From: Paulownia fortunei
Lineage: Eukaryota; Streptophyta; Magnoliopsida; Lamiales; Paulowniaceae
DNA: 64,000 nucleotides
Assembly: GCA_019321725.1 (NCBI GenBank)
Contig: CM033114.1
Span: forward strand, 13,682,278-13,746,277
Reading direction: 5' to 3'
Under the pieces are notes generated by a model that saw only the letters and a list, made by a program, of their open reading frames with translations, made no database searches and was not told the DNA's origin. The position numbers were made by a program, and so were the translations under genes. Below, piece after piece: positions 45,620 through 56,987 of this stretch (the first letter of the stretch is position 1; each line of letters opens with the position of its first letter).

Positions 45620-46082
45620 GCTCGTTAGAGCTCAAAGATTTGGCCCACCTCTTCCTTACTTTCTCTCTTGTTTTGTTCTCTCCATCAAAGGTTTCAAAAC
45701 TTTGCATCAATTTTATTCTTCTAACAAAAGTTGTTTTGAGAACAAAATTGCACTCCAAAACTTTGATTAGAAAAGGGATTTTTGATTCACTAGTAAGGAT
45801 CAGAAATTTGTATATTTGCCCGGTGTGTGGATACACTTAAAGGGATGGTAACTAAATTCCTCGTAGACCAATTTCAAGCTCAAGCTTAAGAATTTGGATT
45901 TCTCCACTCCCTACATTAATCAGAGTGCAACTCGCAAAACTTTGTTTCTTTATTGTTAAAGAAAATAAATTACATGCATCTGATTAATTTTTATCGATTA
46001 TTGGGATGCATATTTGTATGCATGTTTTTTAAAATTTTAATTTCCCACTGTGTTATCCGTCCGAGATATACTAAACCCAACA
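45620..46082 (+). repeat. LTR-A 3' fragment within the LINE
   Basis: It matches 43960-44423 from 'agagctcaaa' to the end 'ctaaacccaaca', with blocks 'aagttgttttgagaa', 'gattagaaaagggattttt' and 'gatgcatatttg'. It lacks the 5' three-quarters of the LTR and lies between LINE ORF1 and endonuclease sequence. Confidence 0.8.
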
Positions 46083-46780
46083 AACACTGCTTTACATGCA
46101 AATAAAAAAAAGGGTGGAGACGGTCTAAACTGCATTCAATGGAAGAGTAAATATGATTCACGCCTGTTTCTTGCCAGATGATGGTTTTGAGGGTTCTCGT
46201 TTTACTCGGAGCAATTATAAGGCATGAGAGAGATTAGATAGATCCCTTTTTAATCTGGAAAGGACTGACGTTTTTACAAGTACAAGAGTTCAGCAATTAT
46301 CTCGGAAATATTCAGATCATTCACCCCTTTTTAATCTGGAAAGGACTGACATCTTGTGAGAGATTTCCGAGCTCATTCAGATTTCTTAATTGTTGGACAA
46401 ACCATCCTAATCCGGTAAGTAGCGGGGGAAGCTAGAGGATCGAGAAAGTTGCATCAAAAGCTTTACTTGATTAAATCCCATTTAAAAGGGTAGAATAAAG
46501 AGATAGCTGGTAATGTATTTGAAAAAGGTCAAACTAGCCGAAGTAGATTTAATGATGGAGGAGCAAAATTTTGATTACGATCCCTCTGAGGCTAATTTGT
46601 TAGAGCTTAAAAGAGGGCAAGCTCAATTATACTTAGCATTGGCAAATGAAGATGTTTTCTGGAAATAAAAGGCTGCATGTAGATGGTTGAAAGAGAGTGA
46701 AGGAACATATCTTATTTCCACTCTCGTGAAGAAATGTAGGCTGAAATCCTGCATTTTTTTCAATTGATGATGGGACCGAA
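46083..46780 (+). pseudogene. LINE endonuclease C-terminal part and start of ORF2 RT
   Basis: Apurinic endonuclease-like sequence of plant L1 ORF2: ACFLPDDGFEGSRFT near 46161-46207, ERLDRSLFNLERTD near 46230-46270, and RKYSDHSPLF near 46302-46330, which holds the conserved SDH catalytic residues. After it, an exact copy of a 26-base segment is inserted. Further pieces read RFLNCWTNHP (46380-46410) and EEQNFDYDPSEANLLELKR near 46560-46615. Stops interrupt all frames. Confidence 0.7.
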
Positions 46781-48299
46781 AATCTGATGGATCAAGTGAA
46801 GATTCGAGAATCAGAAGTGAAATTTTTCCAGGAGCTTTTAGTGGGTGGTGATGTGGATTTCTGGGCTGCTAATTTTACTGTTTTCCAGCATTGTATCTTG
46901 GATGAGGAAGCAGTAGCATATGTTCCTTCTATTAAAGCGATTAAAGAAGTGATTTTTCCTATTCATCCTGACAGTGTGGCGAGGCTAGATAGGTTTTCGT
47001 CTCTCTTCTATCAAGTTTGCTGGGATTTCATTGTGGTTGACATATATGAGCCTTGCATAGAGTTTTTCAAAGGTGTTTCAATGCTTAGGAGTTTCACTGC
47101 AACAACTACTCGAACTTAAAAAATGGAGTGACTTTTACCCGATAAGTCTTTGTAATTTGATTAATAAGGTGTTTTCCAAGCTTTTATGCAACAAACTTGG
47201 ATTGATCTTGCCTAAACTGATTAGTCCAGCTTAAAGTGGTTTCTTTCTGGGGAGGTTGATTAATGACAATAATGTGCTTGCACAGGAATTGACTCGTTGC
47301 AATGATAATAAATGTAAGGATGGAAACCTGATGATTAAGTTAGACAAGACAGCATAGAATTGAAATTTTTATATGTTGTTTTGCAGTGCTTTGGATTTTC
47401 GAGACATGGAATCAAATGGTGAAGAACTGCGTTGAATATAACTGGTTCTCGGTGTTGATCAGTGGCATAGCTTCAAGATTTGTCAAATCCTTGCTTAGAC
47501 TTATATGAGGAGATCCACTCTCTCCCTCTTTATTTTTTTAGCATCAATTTTTTTGTCAAGAGGTTTGGATAAATTGTTTAAATGTAGTCCTTTTATGGAT
47601 ACAAGTTAGTGGGGGGTTCGCAGTATCTCATTTAGCTTGCGCTGATGATGTGATGATCTTCTCCATGGCTAACGAGAAATGATTGAAGTTATTGATGAGT
47701 TTTATCCACTTGTACGAATCTATATCGGGATAATTGATTAATATGGATAAAAGCTTATTCATATCTGGGCATTGCTTCACCTTGAAGAATCAAAGGATTA
47801 AAGAGATTATGGGTTTTATATTCAAGAAGGTGCCCATCACATACTTGGGATCTCCATTATTTACTGGCCAAAATAAGGGTGTTTTATTTGACGAGATAAT
47901 TGCTAAAATCCATGACAGAAATGGTAGTTGGGAAAACCATTTCGTGTTTGCATGTAGGAAGACTCACTTTACTTAGGTTCGTGCTTAATTCAAGGCCGTG
48001 ATTTCCATTTGAAGAAGCTGGGCTTGGTGTAAGGAGATTGGCAGATGGAGATAAATCCTTTTCCTACAAGCTTCGGTGGTTATTCAGGACTAGTAACTCA
48101 ATTTGGGCGAATTTTATGAGGGCTCAGTATTATAAGGACCAACATCTAGTCACTGCTAACAGTACAGTGAATTATTCTTCAATCTGGAAGAGATTAACCA
48201 AAATTAGGATGGATACTGATGAATGTTTAGGCTTCAATTTGGGGAGCGGACACCTATATTTTTGGTATAGTCTGGATTAGTTCTAAAGCATTGCATCAT
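46781..48299 (+). pseudogene. LINE reverse transcriptase, YADD altered to CADD
   Basis: Open piece 46787-47119 carries VKFFQELLVGGD and VAYVPSIKAIKEVIFPIHPDSVARLD, the usual N-terminal part of non-LTR RT. Homology continues with DFYPISLCNLINKVFSK-like sequence near 47127-47175. The catalytic box reads HLACADDVMIFS, with CADD at 47638-47649 where YADD is normal. Open pieces 47734-47976 and 48038-48280 give IMGFIFKKVPITYLGSPLF and LRWLFRTSNSIWANFMRAQYY, then W-LGSGH-YFWYS-D. The LINE is cut at 48299 by the Tekay element; its RNase H and 3' end are not seen to the right within the window. Confidence 0.8.
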
Positions 48300-50029
48300 T
48301 GTCGCGCTTACTGGTATTTTCTTAAATTATATATATGCGGAATTTAAATATGAATAAAGTTTACTCTTTAAAAATGCGGAAGATTTAAAACATCAACACA
48401 TAATCACACACGTATCATCACTTAGGCACATAATTGCATATATGCAACTAGGGTGGGGTTACTTACCTTTCGAGCTCTAAACCAACTAGAATACTATTGA
48501 CTAAGTGGCCCTCCAACACTGTCGTTCACAAATCCTATTACATTTCACTTAGTCATTAAAACGAGTCATAAGATCATATGTCAACATTAAATGAATACCG
48601 GAAGAACTACTCACTAGATACTAGGGTCTCGACACATTTACTTGATTAAAATCGAACTTGGAGTATAACATGATAGGAAAACATTTTTCAAAAAGGTTTT
48701 ACGAAAACTACTTGAATCGAAATTCCATAAATTAGGAAATCTTAATTTTAAACACCTTTTTTGATACCGAATGGAATGAAAACATAGGCTTGAACTCTTT
48801 TTTTCCAAACAACCATGCAAGAAAGCTTTTGAAAGAGATTTTCCCACATAAATTCTTTGATAAAAATGAATCAATGTTCAACAAAAGGATTTCATGCAAG
48901 ATTTCAACTTTCCAACTACCACAACTAGGGTTTAAGGAGATATATATATATATATTTACCTCTATGAACCAAGGATAACAATAACTGAGCCTAGGACCTT
49001 GGGTTAACAACTACGATTGAAAGACCTTGTTTCCTTTAAAAGTAATGTAAAAAAAATCAAGATTTGATAAAACGGAGTAAGTAAAACTAGGTTTCAGTGA
49101 AAAATATTCTTACTTCTGAAAAACCTTGAACTAGATTGTAAAACTCGATCTTCCTCACCTGTTTAGGGTTGTAAAGATGCTAACTTTGGGTTTGCAGTTG
49201 GTGGAAGGGTAGTTTGTGCATGTAACTTGATTGGAGAAGGAGAGAAGAAGAAAATTCTTCCTTGTTGCCAATTTTAGGAGTAGTAGAAGAATCGGATTTT
49301 TTTTGTCTTCAATTTTATTTTATATGGTGGCTACAAAAATTAGGTCAAAACAAATATTAACGCCACATATTAATTTGCTTGTTTGGAAAGTTTAACTTTC
49401 CTAACAAACCAATTCTATATTATACCAAAATTCCCTCTTCCTTATATCTTTAATGGCCGAAAAATATGGACTCTAATTGGCCATCAATTTTTGGCCCATC
49501 TCTCCTCTAAATATATTGAACCTATCTATTAAATTCAATCTTGACATCAAAATACATTGAACCTATTCCATAAATTCAATTTTGATATCTAAATACATTG
49601 AATGTATCCCATAAATTCAATCTTGATATCTTATATCAATTTTAAATAAGAAAAACTATATATATATATAGATATATATATTTTAATTTAATTCTTCTAA
49701 TATTCTAAGTGGGCTTCTACTAATGATCCATTTTTAAGTTGGGCTTAGACTTCAGCATGCACATTAAATAATTTAATTAGTTAGTAAGCTCAAGTTTATT
49801 TAATTAACCCAATATATTAATTAACTCACTCCAAATTGTATTTCAAATTTTATTGGGTCCAATTAAATAATCATATTATTTAATTAAATAATTAACTCAT
49901 CTAATTTAGATTAATTAAAATTTTAATTAATTAATTTAATTAATTAATTATATCCAACTAATCTTAAGTTAGATAATTATATATGAAATGTAACAAAGTT
50001 CTTATAGTTAATCTTAAATAATCGTTACA
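48300..50029 (-). repeat. Tekay 3' LTR
   Basis: Minus-strand start TGTAACGATTATTTAAG at 50029, end at 48300 ('tgtcgcgcttactgg' on plus). Length 1730 bp. It matches 55606-56987 at both ends of the shared part, but the interval 48400-48530 here corresponds to about 600 bases in the other LTR, so one copy is rearranged. It includes a (ta)n stretch near 48940. Confidence 0.8.
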
Positions 50030-50045
50030 ATTCTCCCCCCTCTTA
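50030..50045 (-). promoter_or_regulatory. Tekay polypurine tract
   Basis: The minus strand reads TAAGAGGGGGGAGAAT, ending at the LTR start. It primes plus-strand DNA synthesis. Confidence 0.85.
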
Positions 50046-50097
50046 TAAAAGTTTTGTCCTCAAAACTTGACTCTATTTTACCCAAGACAAACAAAAG

Positions 50098-50298
50098 TCA
50101 ATGAAACAAATTGAGGTATTGAGTTCGCATCTCATCCTCTCGTTCCCAGGTAGTTTCTTCGATCACATGATTCCTCCAAAGCACATTAACCAAAGTCACC
50201 GATTTTTTCCTCAATTCCTTGGTTGCTCTGTCCAAAACCTCTAATGGAAATTCGTTATACATCAAATCCTCACGAAGGTCTAAAGATTCATAACTCAA
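50098..50298 (-). pseudogene. Tekay chromodomain (integrase C-terminus)
   Basis: A 66-codon open piece: SYESLDLREDLMYNEFPLEVLDR, RKKSVTLVNVLWRNH, EETTWEREDEM. Chromodomains at the integrase C-terminus direct chromoviruses to heterochromatin. The aromatic and charged core (W in VLWRNH and in TTWERE) is kept. It overlaps the preceding integrase piece by 4 bases in another frame, a small frameshift near 50297. Confidence 0.85.
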
Positions 50299-51540
50299 AA
50301 CGTGTAAAGGATCCGGAATGTACTCTTCAACATCGATACATGGAACTCATTATGGACTACTGACAGTGCTGACGGTAAGGCAACTCTATATGCCAAGTTG
50401 CTGACTCGGTCTAAAATCTCAAAAGGACCTACATATCTCGGACTGAGCTTTCCTTTCCTACCAAACCTAATCACACCCTTTATCGGCGCAACCCTCAACA
50501 AGACCATATCGCCTACTGCAAACTCCAACGGCTTCCTCCTTCGGTCAGCATAACTCTTTTACCGACTTTGAGTTGTTTTATTCTTTATTGTGTCTTCTTG
50601 ACAATCTCGATGGTCTACTATACCAACTTAGGACATATTAACTTTTTCTCGCCGACCTCATCCTAGTGTATCGGAGATCAACTCTTCCTTCCATAAAGAG
50701 CTTCATGTGTTGCCATACCGATCGATGCTTGGTAGATATTATTATAGGAGAACTTTACTAACGGCAAAATCTCATCCCATGCGCCACCAAAATTAATTAC
50801 GCAAGATTAAAGCATATCCTCAAGTGTCTGTATCATCCTCTCCGATTGACCATCTGTCTAAGGATAGAAGGCCGTACTAAATATCAATTGTCTCTTCCAA
50901 AAGATTGACGTGAACTTAGGATCTCAGTCGAATATGATAGATATTAGCACTCCATGTAGTCTCATTATCGCTGTTATGTATATCTCTGCATACCTCTCTA
51001 TGTTATAAGTCGTCTTTACTGGCAAGAAATGCGCCGACTTGGTGAGATGATCCACGATAACCTAAATGGAGTTGTACCCTTTCCTTGTCTTTGGCAATCC
51101 TACCACGAAAGCCATACCAACTCTTTCCCACTTCCACTCAGGAATCATGAGGGGCTGAAGCAAATTGGAAGGTCTCTAATGTTCAACCTTAACTTGCTGA
51201 CAAGTCAAACACTTTGGACATATGCTGCTATGTCTCTCTTTATGCCTATCCAAAAAAAATGTTTACTCAGGTCTTGCATCATCTTCGTACTCCCAAGGTG
51301 AATGGAGTATGGGATGTTATGAGCTTCTCTCATAATTTTGAGTTTTAACTGGTCATCATTTGGAACTAAGAGTCTGTTTCCCAGTTGAAGAGTTTTATCC
51401 AAGGTGATTACATAGTCGGTTCTCTTCCCTTCAATCATCTCTGTGCGAATCTTACTCAACAGAGGATCAGTCAATTGGGCAGCTTTCATCCTTTCCAAAA
51501 TCATCGGCTGAACTGTCAACATAGCGAGATAACCCAACAT
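50295..51540 (-). pseudogene. Tekay integrase, first catalytic Asp lost
   Basis: Open piece 51540-51205 has LLVPNDDQLKLKIMREAH, HLGSTKMMQDLSKHFFWIG, then the zinc-site Cys-x2-Cys region. The core reads WERVGMAFVVGLPKTRKG near 51120-51065, where the family has MDF: the first catalytic Asp is Ala. IVDHLTKSAHFLPV follows (51050-51010). The second catalytic region reads FD-DPKFTS with a stop between, then a deletion of about ten residues, then STAFYP-TDGQSERMIQTLEDML with the catalytic Glu kept. Open piece 50528-50295 is the integrase tail (GDMVLLRVAPIKGVIRFGRKGKLSPRYVGPFEI, with R-G-L-P typical of the GPY/F module). Confidence 0.8.
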
Positions 51541-52750
51541 TTCTCACAGGACTATCTCCAACTCAAGACTCTGAATATCTCTCAAGAGTGATGGCTGCAC
51601 TACCCGTAAGGTAGAAATAACTCCTTGTCCCTTTCGACTCAGGGCGTCTGCTACCACATTCACTTTACCCAAATGGTAATTAATAACATAATCATTATCC
51701 TTTACCAACTCAAGCCATCTACACTACCTCATGTTTAGCTCCTTCTGTGTGAAAAAGTATTTGAGGCTCTTGTGATCAGTGTAAATCTCGCACTGAGCCT
51801 TATATAGATAGTGCCTCCAAAATCTTCAAGGCAAAAACTACCTGCCAGCCCCAAATCATACATCGTATAATTCTTCTTATAATCCTTCAGTTGTCTAGAG
51901 GCGTAGGTAATTACCTTTCTATGTTGTACAAGAACACATCCTAAGCCTTCAGCAATGTATTGTTGTAGATGATGAATCCCTCTATCCCACTTAGAAGTGA
52001 CAAGATTAGAGCTGACGTTAGCCTCTTCTTCAACTCGGCGAAACTCTGTTCATATTTATCATCCCACAAAAACTTGATACTCTTCCTCGTCACTTATGTT
52101 AGTGGGCAAGATCTTTGAAAATCCTTTAATAAATCTTCAGTAATACACGGCCAAATCCAAAAAACTACGGACTTCACCTACGCTAGTTGGAGTCGGCCAG
52201 TTCTATACTGCTTCTATCTTTCTGGGATCTACAGATATCCATTCTTCAAAACGATATATCCCAGGAAAGGGAACACAATCTAGCCAAAATTTGCACTTCT
52301 TGAATTTGGCAAAAAGCTATTTTTCTCTTAGCCTTTGAAGGACCATTCTTAGATATTGCTTATGTTCTTATTTGTTCTGTGAATAAATCAAAATATCTTC
52401 GATGAAGACGATGGTGAACTTATCCAAGTAGTCAGAGAACACTTGATTCATTAAGTCCATAAAGTTGTAGGAGCATTTGTTAAACTGAAAGGCATGACCA
52501 GAAACTCATAGTGTCCATATCTAGATCGAAAAGCTATTTTGGCAATATCTTTATCTCGAATCCTAAGCTAATGGTATCTAGACCTCAAATCTATCTTCAA
52601 GAAATAACCGGCACCTTGAAGTTGATCAAATAGTTCCTCAATCCTCGATGGTGGATACTTGTTCTTAATCATTACCTTGTTTAATTCTTTGCAGTCGATG
52701 CATATCCTCATCGACCCATCCTTCTTCTTCATGAACAAGATCGATGCACC
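51541..52750 (-). pseudogene. Tekay reverse transcriptase palm and RNase H
   Basis: RT pieces right to left: the VDEDMHRL region near 52720-52690, then [21 protein letters not shown] near 52500-52430, and the catalytic box [13 protein letters not shown] near 52420-52375. The usual box is FIDD; the first of the two Asp codons (52400-52398) is Glu. Then W-DPRKIEAV-NWPTPTSVGEVRSFL (52230-52150). RNase H follows with EGLGCVLVQHRKVITYASRQLKDY (about 51950-51880) and later, more degraded pieces to 51600. Stops are frequent. Confidence 0.75.
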
Positions 52751-53407
52751 CTATGATAAAAAACATGTCCTGATGAATCCTTTATCCAAAAGATCTTGCA
52801 ACTCCTCCTTAAGTTCTGCTGGAGCCATACGATATGGTGACTTTGAGATGGGGGTTATCCCAAACAGCAACTCGATCACGAATTTAACTTCTCTCTCTGG
52901 TGGAACTCCCAAAAGTTCTTCAGGAAAAATGTTCGGATATTTGCTACCAACTGGAATCTCGTCCAAGGAAAGACTTTGCTTTGCAACCTTAATGATCATC
53001 TCTAGGTACGCTTTGCAACCATTATTCAACATCTTACAGGCTTTCATCGCAAAGATGATGGGAATGGCTGATTTGGGTTTGACTCCTTGGACGATGATTT
53101 GAGTGTCATGTGGAGAAGTGAGGACTAATTTCTTGCCTTGATAGTCGATCGTGGAAAAATTCTTGGACAACCAGTCCATACCAAAAATGACATCAAAATT
53201 TTGGATATTCAATATGATAGGATCTATCGACAAAGGCTTCTCTCCAATTATAACAGAGCAGTCCGATAGGATCAAGTTCGAGGTCATACTAGTATAGAAA
53301 ACATCAGACTGGGAGGGAGGTTTCAGAAAGCTTTTTGTGAAATTAATACTCACAAAGGAGTGAGAGGCTCTCGAATCAAAAAAGACATTGGTAGACTTGC
53401 CACACAC
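52751..53407 (-). pseudogene. Tekay protease and start of RT, active site DSG to DSR
   Basis: The longest single open piece of this element (218 codons). The protease active site reads VFFDSRASHSFVS near 53384-53346: the Gly of DSG is Arg, a single G-to-A change in the codon. VIFGMDWLSKNFSTIDY is near residue 75-90. The RT approach, EELLGVPPEREVKFVIELLFGITPIS with KSPYRMAPAELKEELQDLLDKGFIR, closes the piece, after which a stop and frame change occur at 52750. It is part of one gag-pol polyprotein in intact relatives. Confidence 0.85.
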
Positions 53408-53639
53408 ATTTAATATGCTTAAACGATAAATAATATATTCATATACTGGTATGCAAGGACAGAATGATTGAAAGTTTCAGGAATGTAAAGAGGTGAATTG
53501 AAGTATTACCTATCACTACCATATTATCTTCTTTGGCTTTCTGTTAAGTCATCGTGTAAACACAAGCTTAGGTGGTCTTCTTCTTCTCTGGATAGTTGAA
53601 CACAATGGGCCCCAGCTTCTAGCAATAAAAACACACTCC

Positions 53640-54499
53640 CTTGCCCTAAAGACATTCTCCCTGATGAGACTTGCCGCACTTAGGGCATGCGGCGATAGCC
53701 TGCTTGTTCAGCAGAGTGTCCTCAACACCCTTGTAGAAATACTTCTTTTTCTGCCCACTCCATGTCTTATGGATTCCACCCTTTGCTTTGAGTCTACTAG
53801 ACTGAACTACGAGCTCCTCTCTATTAAGCTTCTGTGTCCTTTCCATCAGGAGGGCCTTGTTGATCATCTCTCTGTAAGTATATAACTCAAACAACACCAC
53901 TGCAAGTTTGATTTGGGACCTAAGTCCTTCCTCGAATCTCCTAGCTCAGCATTCCTCCGTTGCAACTAGGTTCGGAGCAAACTTGGCTTCATACTCCATG
54001 ACAAAGCATGTACCCTACACCAAGTTCACAAATTCTCATTCCTTCTATTGTCGTATGCTTTGGGGAAAGTACTTCTCATAAAATGCCCTGGTAAATATCT
54101 CCCAGGTGAATGGGTGGCCATCATCCTTATGTTATCTCTTACTATAGGCCACAAGTTGTGGGCCTCTCCTTTTAGTACAAATGTCACAAAGTTGACCTTC
54201 TTAGCATCCATGCAGTCTATATGCCGAGAAGATCTTTTATATCACTGTCAACCATCCTTCAACTTCTATGGGGTCTACCGTGCCCGAAAAGGATTATAGG
54301 GCTAGTCTCATAAACTCTGAGATATAATTCCTCTTTGGGGCCTCAGCACGTCTAGGTTGGTTAGTTGCCTAAATGCAGCTATGGCATGCATGAAGGCCTC
54401 AACAGTCAAAGGTATTCCCTGAAGAGCGACATGGACGTTCTAATTATTCCTAGCACGTGAGGTCTCTTCCTAATTAGTCGAGCGAGTAGTGCGGACCAT
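53640..54499 (-). pseudogene. Tekay gag
   Basis: The start ATG (54499-54497) gives MVRTTRST, a usual Tekay gag start, followed by a stop at the tenth codon. Capsid pieces: LTVEAFMHAIAAF near 54400-54365, SFSGTVDPIEVEGWL near 54290-54245, then the open piece 54211-54026 in a shifted frame. The open piece 53900-53646 has YREMINKALLMER and the nucleocapsid motif CPKCGKSHQGEC near 53685-53650. The second knuckle usual in this lineage (about 53640-53590) is degraded. Confidence 0.75.
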
Positions 54500-55584
54500 T
54501 GTTCTTGACTGAAAATTAACTTCAGTCCTTGAGATTCTATAGCACTAAGCACTAAGCATAACTTATGTTTCGAGTGATGCGACTAACTTAATGTTTAGTA
54601 CTTTTATGGAACTAAGCGGTATCACACATGATAAAACAAGAAAAGTATAACTCATACTCAGCAAGCAAATAACATGTCATCATATTCATTTAAAAAATAC
54701 ACAAAGCTTCAAGTGTTACATAAAAAGAATCTTGTTTCATATAACTACTCGTTAATCTTCTCCTCTATTTAACTCCTAGTGTGAACATCCTGATTAGAAT
54801 AGGTATTGATTATAACCTTTGAGAATGGATCCTCTAGAACAAATCCCTTGTGAACTAGTAAACTATTTTCCCTCAGACTAAACCTAAAGTTCCGACGACT
54901 AGAATTTAAAGTTTAGAACATCGTCTTCTTAACTTGATTTTGTGTCTCTCTTTCCTATTTCACCATTATCATAAAAACTTTATAGTTCTTTCCTACTTGA
55001 TCCATGTCCCCTTAAATATCTTTTGTAATGCAGAGGGTAGTGACTCCTTCCATATTGCTATCTCTCATAACCTAGGTTGAGTCGTGCGACATACAAATGC
55101 TAAGGTGATCACTCATCTGTCTCATCTTCTTGAAATGTTGGGGCAAGGTATGATATGGTTTCATCTTATAAGTCTTGAATTCACATGTTCTATCTGAATA
55201 CTCTCTCAATTCCTTCTTAGTTGGGGTTCTAATAAGCCTCATATCTACATATTTAATGTCCATTTATGAGAAATGAGTTATCATAATTACGATGGTACAT
55301 CAAGCATTAATTTTTACTAGTGTGATTAGTTTTTTTTTAACTAGCCCGACCAACTAGCAAATAGGATCCCAATCATATGGAATCACCTTAATAGATGGGT
55401 AGTATAATTGCGCAAGTCACAACATACAAATACTTTAAATACATAAACAAATAAAAACTTACAATCTCAAACACTTACCACATGACAGAGGAGAACACGC
55501 CCGCAGTACAACTCATAACTTAAAACTTCTTTTTTTTAAATAAAAAAAATTAAATTAAGGTCTACAAAATCGATTTAAAAACCT
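54500..55584 (-). other. Tekay leader with a 63-codon open frame
   Basis: 1.08 kb between primer site and gag. It holds an open frame at 55263-55072 (minus), charged, with LREYSDRTCEFKTYKMKP and HFKKMRQMSDHLSICM. I do not recognise its family. It could be a short upstream ORF of the element or chance. Confidence 0.4.
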
Positions 55585-55600
55585 GGGCACTCTGATACCA
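55585..55600 (-). promoter_or_regulatory. Tekay primer binding site
   Basis: The minus strand reads TGGTATCAGAGTGCCC, an initiator tRNA-Met site, five bases from the LTR end at 55606. Confidence 0.85.
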
Positions 55601-55605
55601 CAAAA

Positions 55606-56987
55606 TGTCACGCCTACTAGTATTTTCTTAAATTATATATATGCGGAATTTAAATATGAATAGAGTTTACTCTTTAAAAATGTAGAAGATTTAAAACTTT
55701 CTTTGCTTAAAGGAAAACTAGGAATAATCATTTAGCACTTATAAAATACTAAGTTCTCAACACTCCACATAACGAAAATAGAGAAGGAAAAGACTTTAAT
55801 TTCAAAATATTATCCTCTCAAAATCTTGAGGAAGTGAAACCTATAATAAACATGTCTAAAGGTTCTAAAATTGGAAGTTCATTTAATAACGTAAGACAAC
55901 TGGCAAGTCACTGCGCTGGGCCATCTCCGTCCATCTCCTAAATGCCATCACTCGAAAATATATATATATATATATATAACACAGAATAAGCTTTTAACAA
56001 TCTCAGAAAGTAACCCAACATGAATACAAGCTCATGAATGCTTGTTGTGTAAAAACTTATCAAGTATCCTCTTTTTTTTCTTAAAAAAAAGAAAAAATGT
56101 AAACATATTTTAATTTGAAAACCTTGGACTTGGACATCAACTTAAAAAAAACTTTGAACTTAAATCTTTGACTTGGAAATATTGAACTTGAACATTTTTG
56201 TGGAAACTTTTGAATTTTTCATTTCATTGACCTAGTCACGAGCTCACTTGGTGAGACATTTAGCTAATTAGGGATGTAATGGGCCTAGTTATTTGGAACT
56301 AGAAATATACTATTACAATTCACTTAGTCATTAAAACGAGTCCTAACTTCATATGTCAAGTTAAATAAATAAGAACTACTCACTAGATACTTGGGTCTCA
56401 ATGCATTTACTTGATTAAATTCAAAATTTGGAGTATAACATGATAGGAAAACATTTTTCAAAAGGGGTTTATGAAAACTACTTGAATCAAAATTCCATAA
56501 ATCAGGAAATATTAATTTTAAACACCTTTCGATACCGCATGGAATGAAAACATAGGCTTGAACTTGTTTTTCCCAAACTACCATGCAAGAAAGCTTTTGA
56601 AAGAGATTTTCCCACATAAATTCTTTGATAAAAAAAAATAAATGTTCAACAAAAGGATTTCAAGCAAGATTTCAACTTTCTAACTACCACAACTAGGGTT
56701 TAAGGATATATATATATATATATATATTACCTCTACAAACCAAGGATAACAATAACTGAGCTTAGGACCTTAGGTTAACAACCACGATTCAAAAGACCTT
56801 ATTTTCTTTAAAAGTAACGTAAAAAAATCAAGATTTGATAAAACAGAGTAAGTAAAACTAGGTTTTCATGAAAAATACCCTTACCTTTGAAAAACCTTGA
56901 AGTAGACCGTAAAACTCATTCTTTCTCACCTATCTAGGGTTGTAAAGATGATAACTTTGGGTTGGCAGAGGGTGGACTGGTGGTTTG
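55606..56987 (-). repeat. Tekay 5' LTR, truncated
   Basis: It begins 'tgtcacgcctactag' beside the primer site and matches the 3' LTR up to the equivalent of 49215 ('gttggcagagggtgg'). About 810 bases of LTR expected to its right are replaced by the copia LTR-A at 56988. It contains (ta)n runs near 55958-55978 and 56704-56727. Confidence 0.8.

Larger units (their letters stand above)
48300..56987 (-). mobile_element. Tekay (del) chromovirus, minus strand, decayed
   Basis: A Ty3/gypsy chromovirus read right to left: truncated 5' LTR (56987-55606), primer site (55600-55585), leader, gag (54499-53640), protease, RT, RNase H, integrase and chromodomain (53407-50098), polypurine tract (50045-50030), 3' LTR (50029-48300). 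The order and the chromodomain phrase VLWRNH-IEETTWEREDEM identify the Tekay lineage. It is inserted in LINE RT sequence; the left flank is atcat (48295-48299). The right terminus is removed by the copia LTR at 56988. Confidence 0.85.

Noticed and set aside
48935..48957. (ta)n microsatellites here and at 55958-55978 and 56704-56727
   Set aside because: Simple repeats at related places in the Tekay LTRs; not informative on their own.
52659..53102. A 147-codon plus-strand frame
   Set aside because: It is antisense to the Tekay protease-RT frame, which shows clear family motifs on the minus strand.
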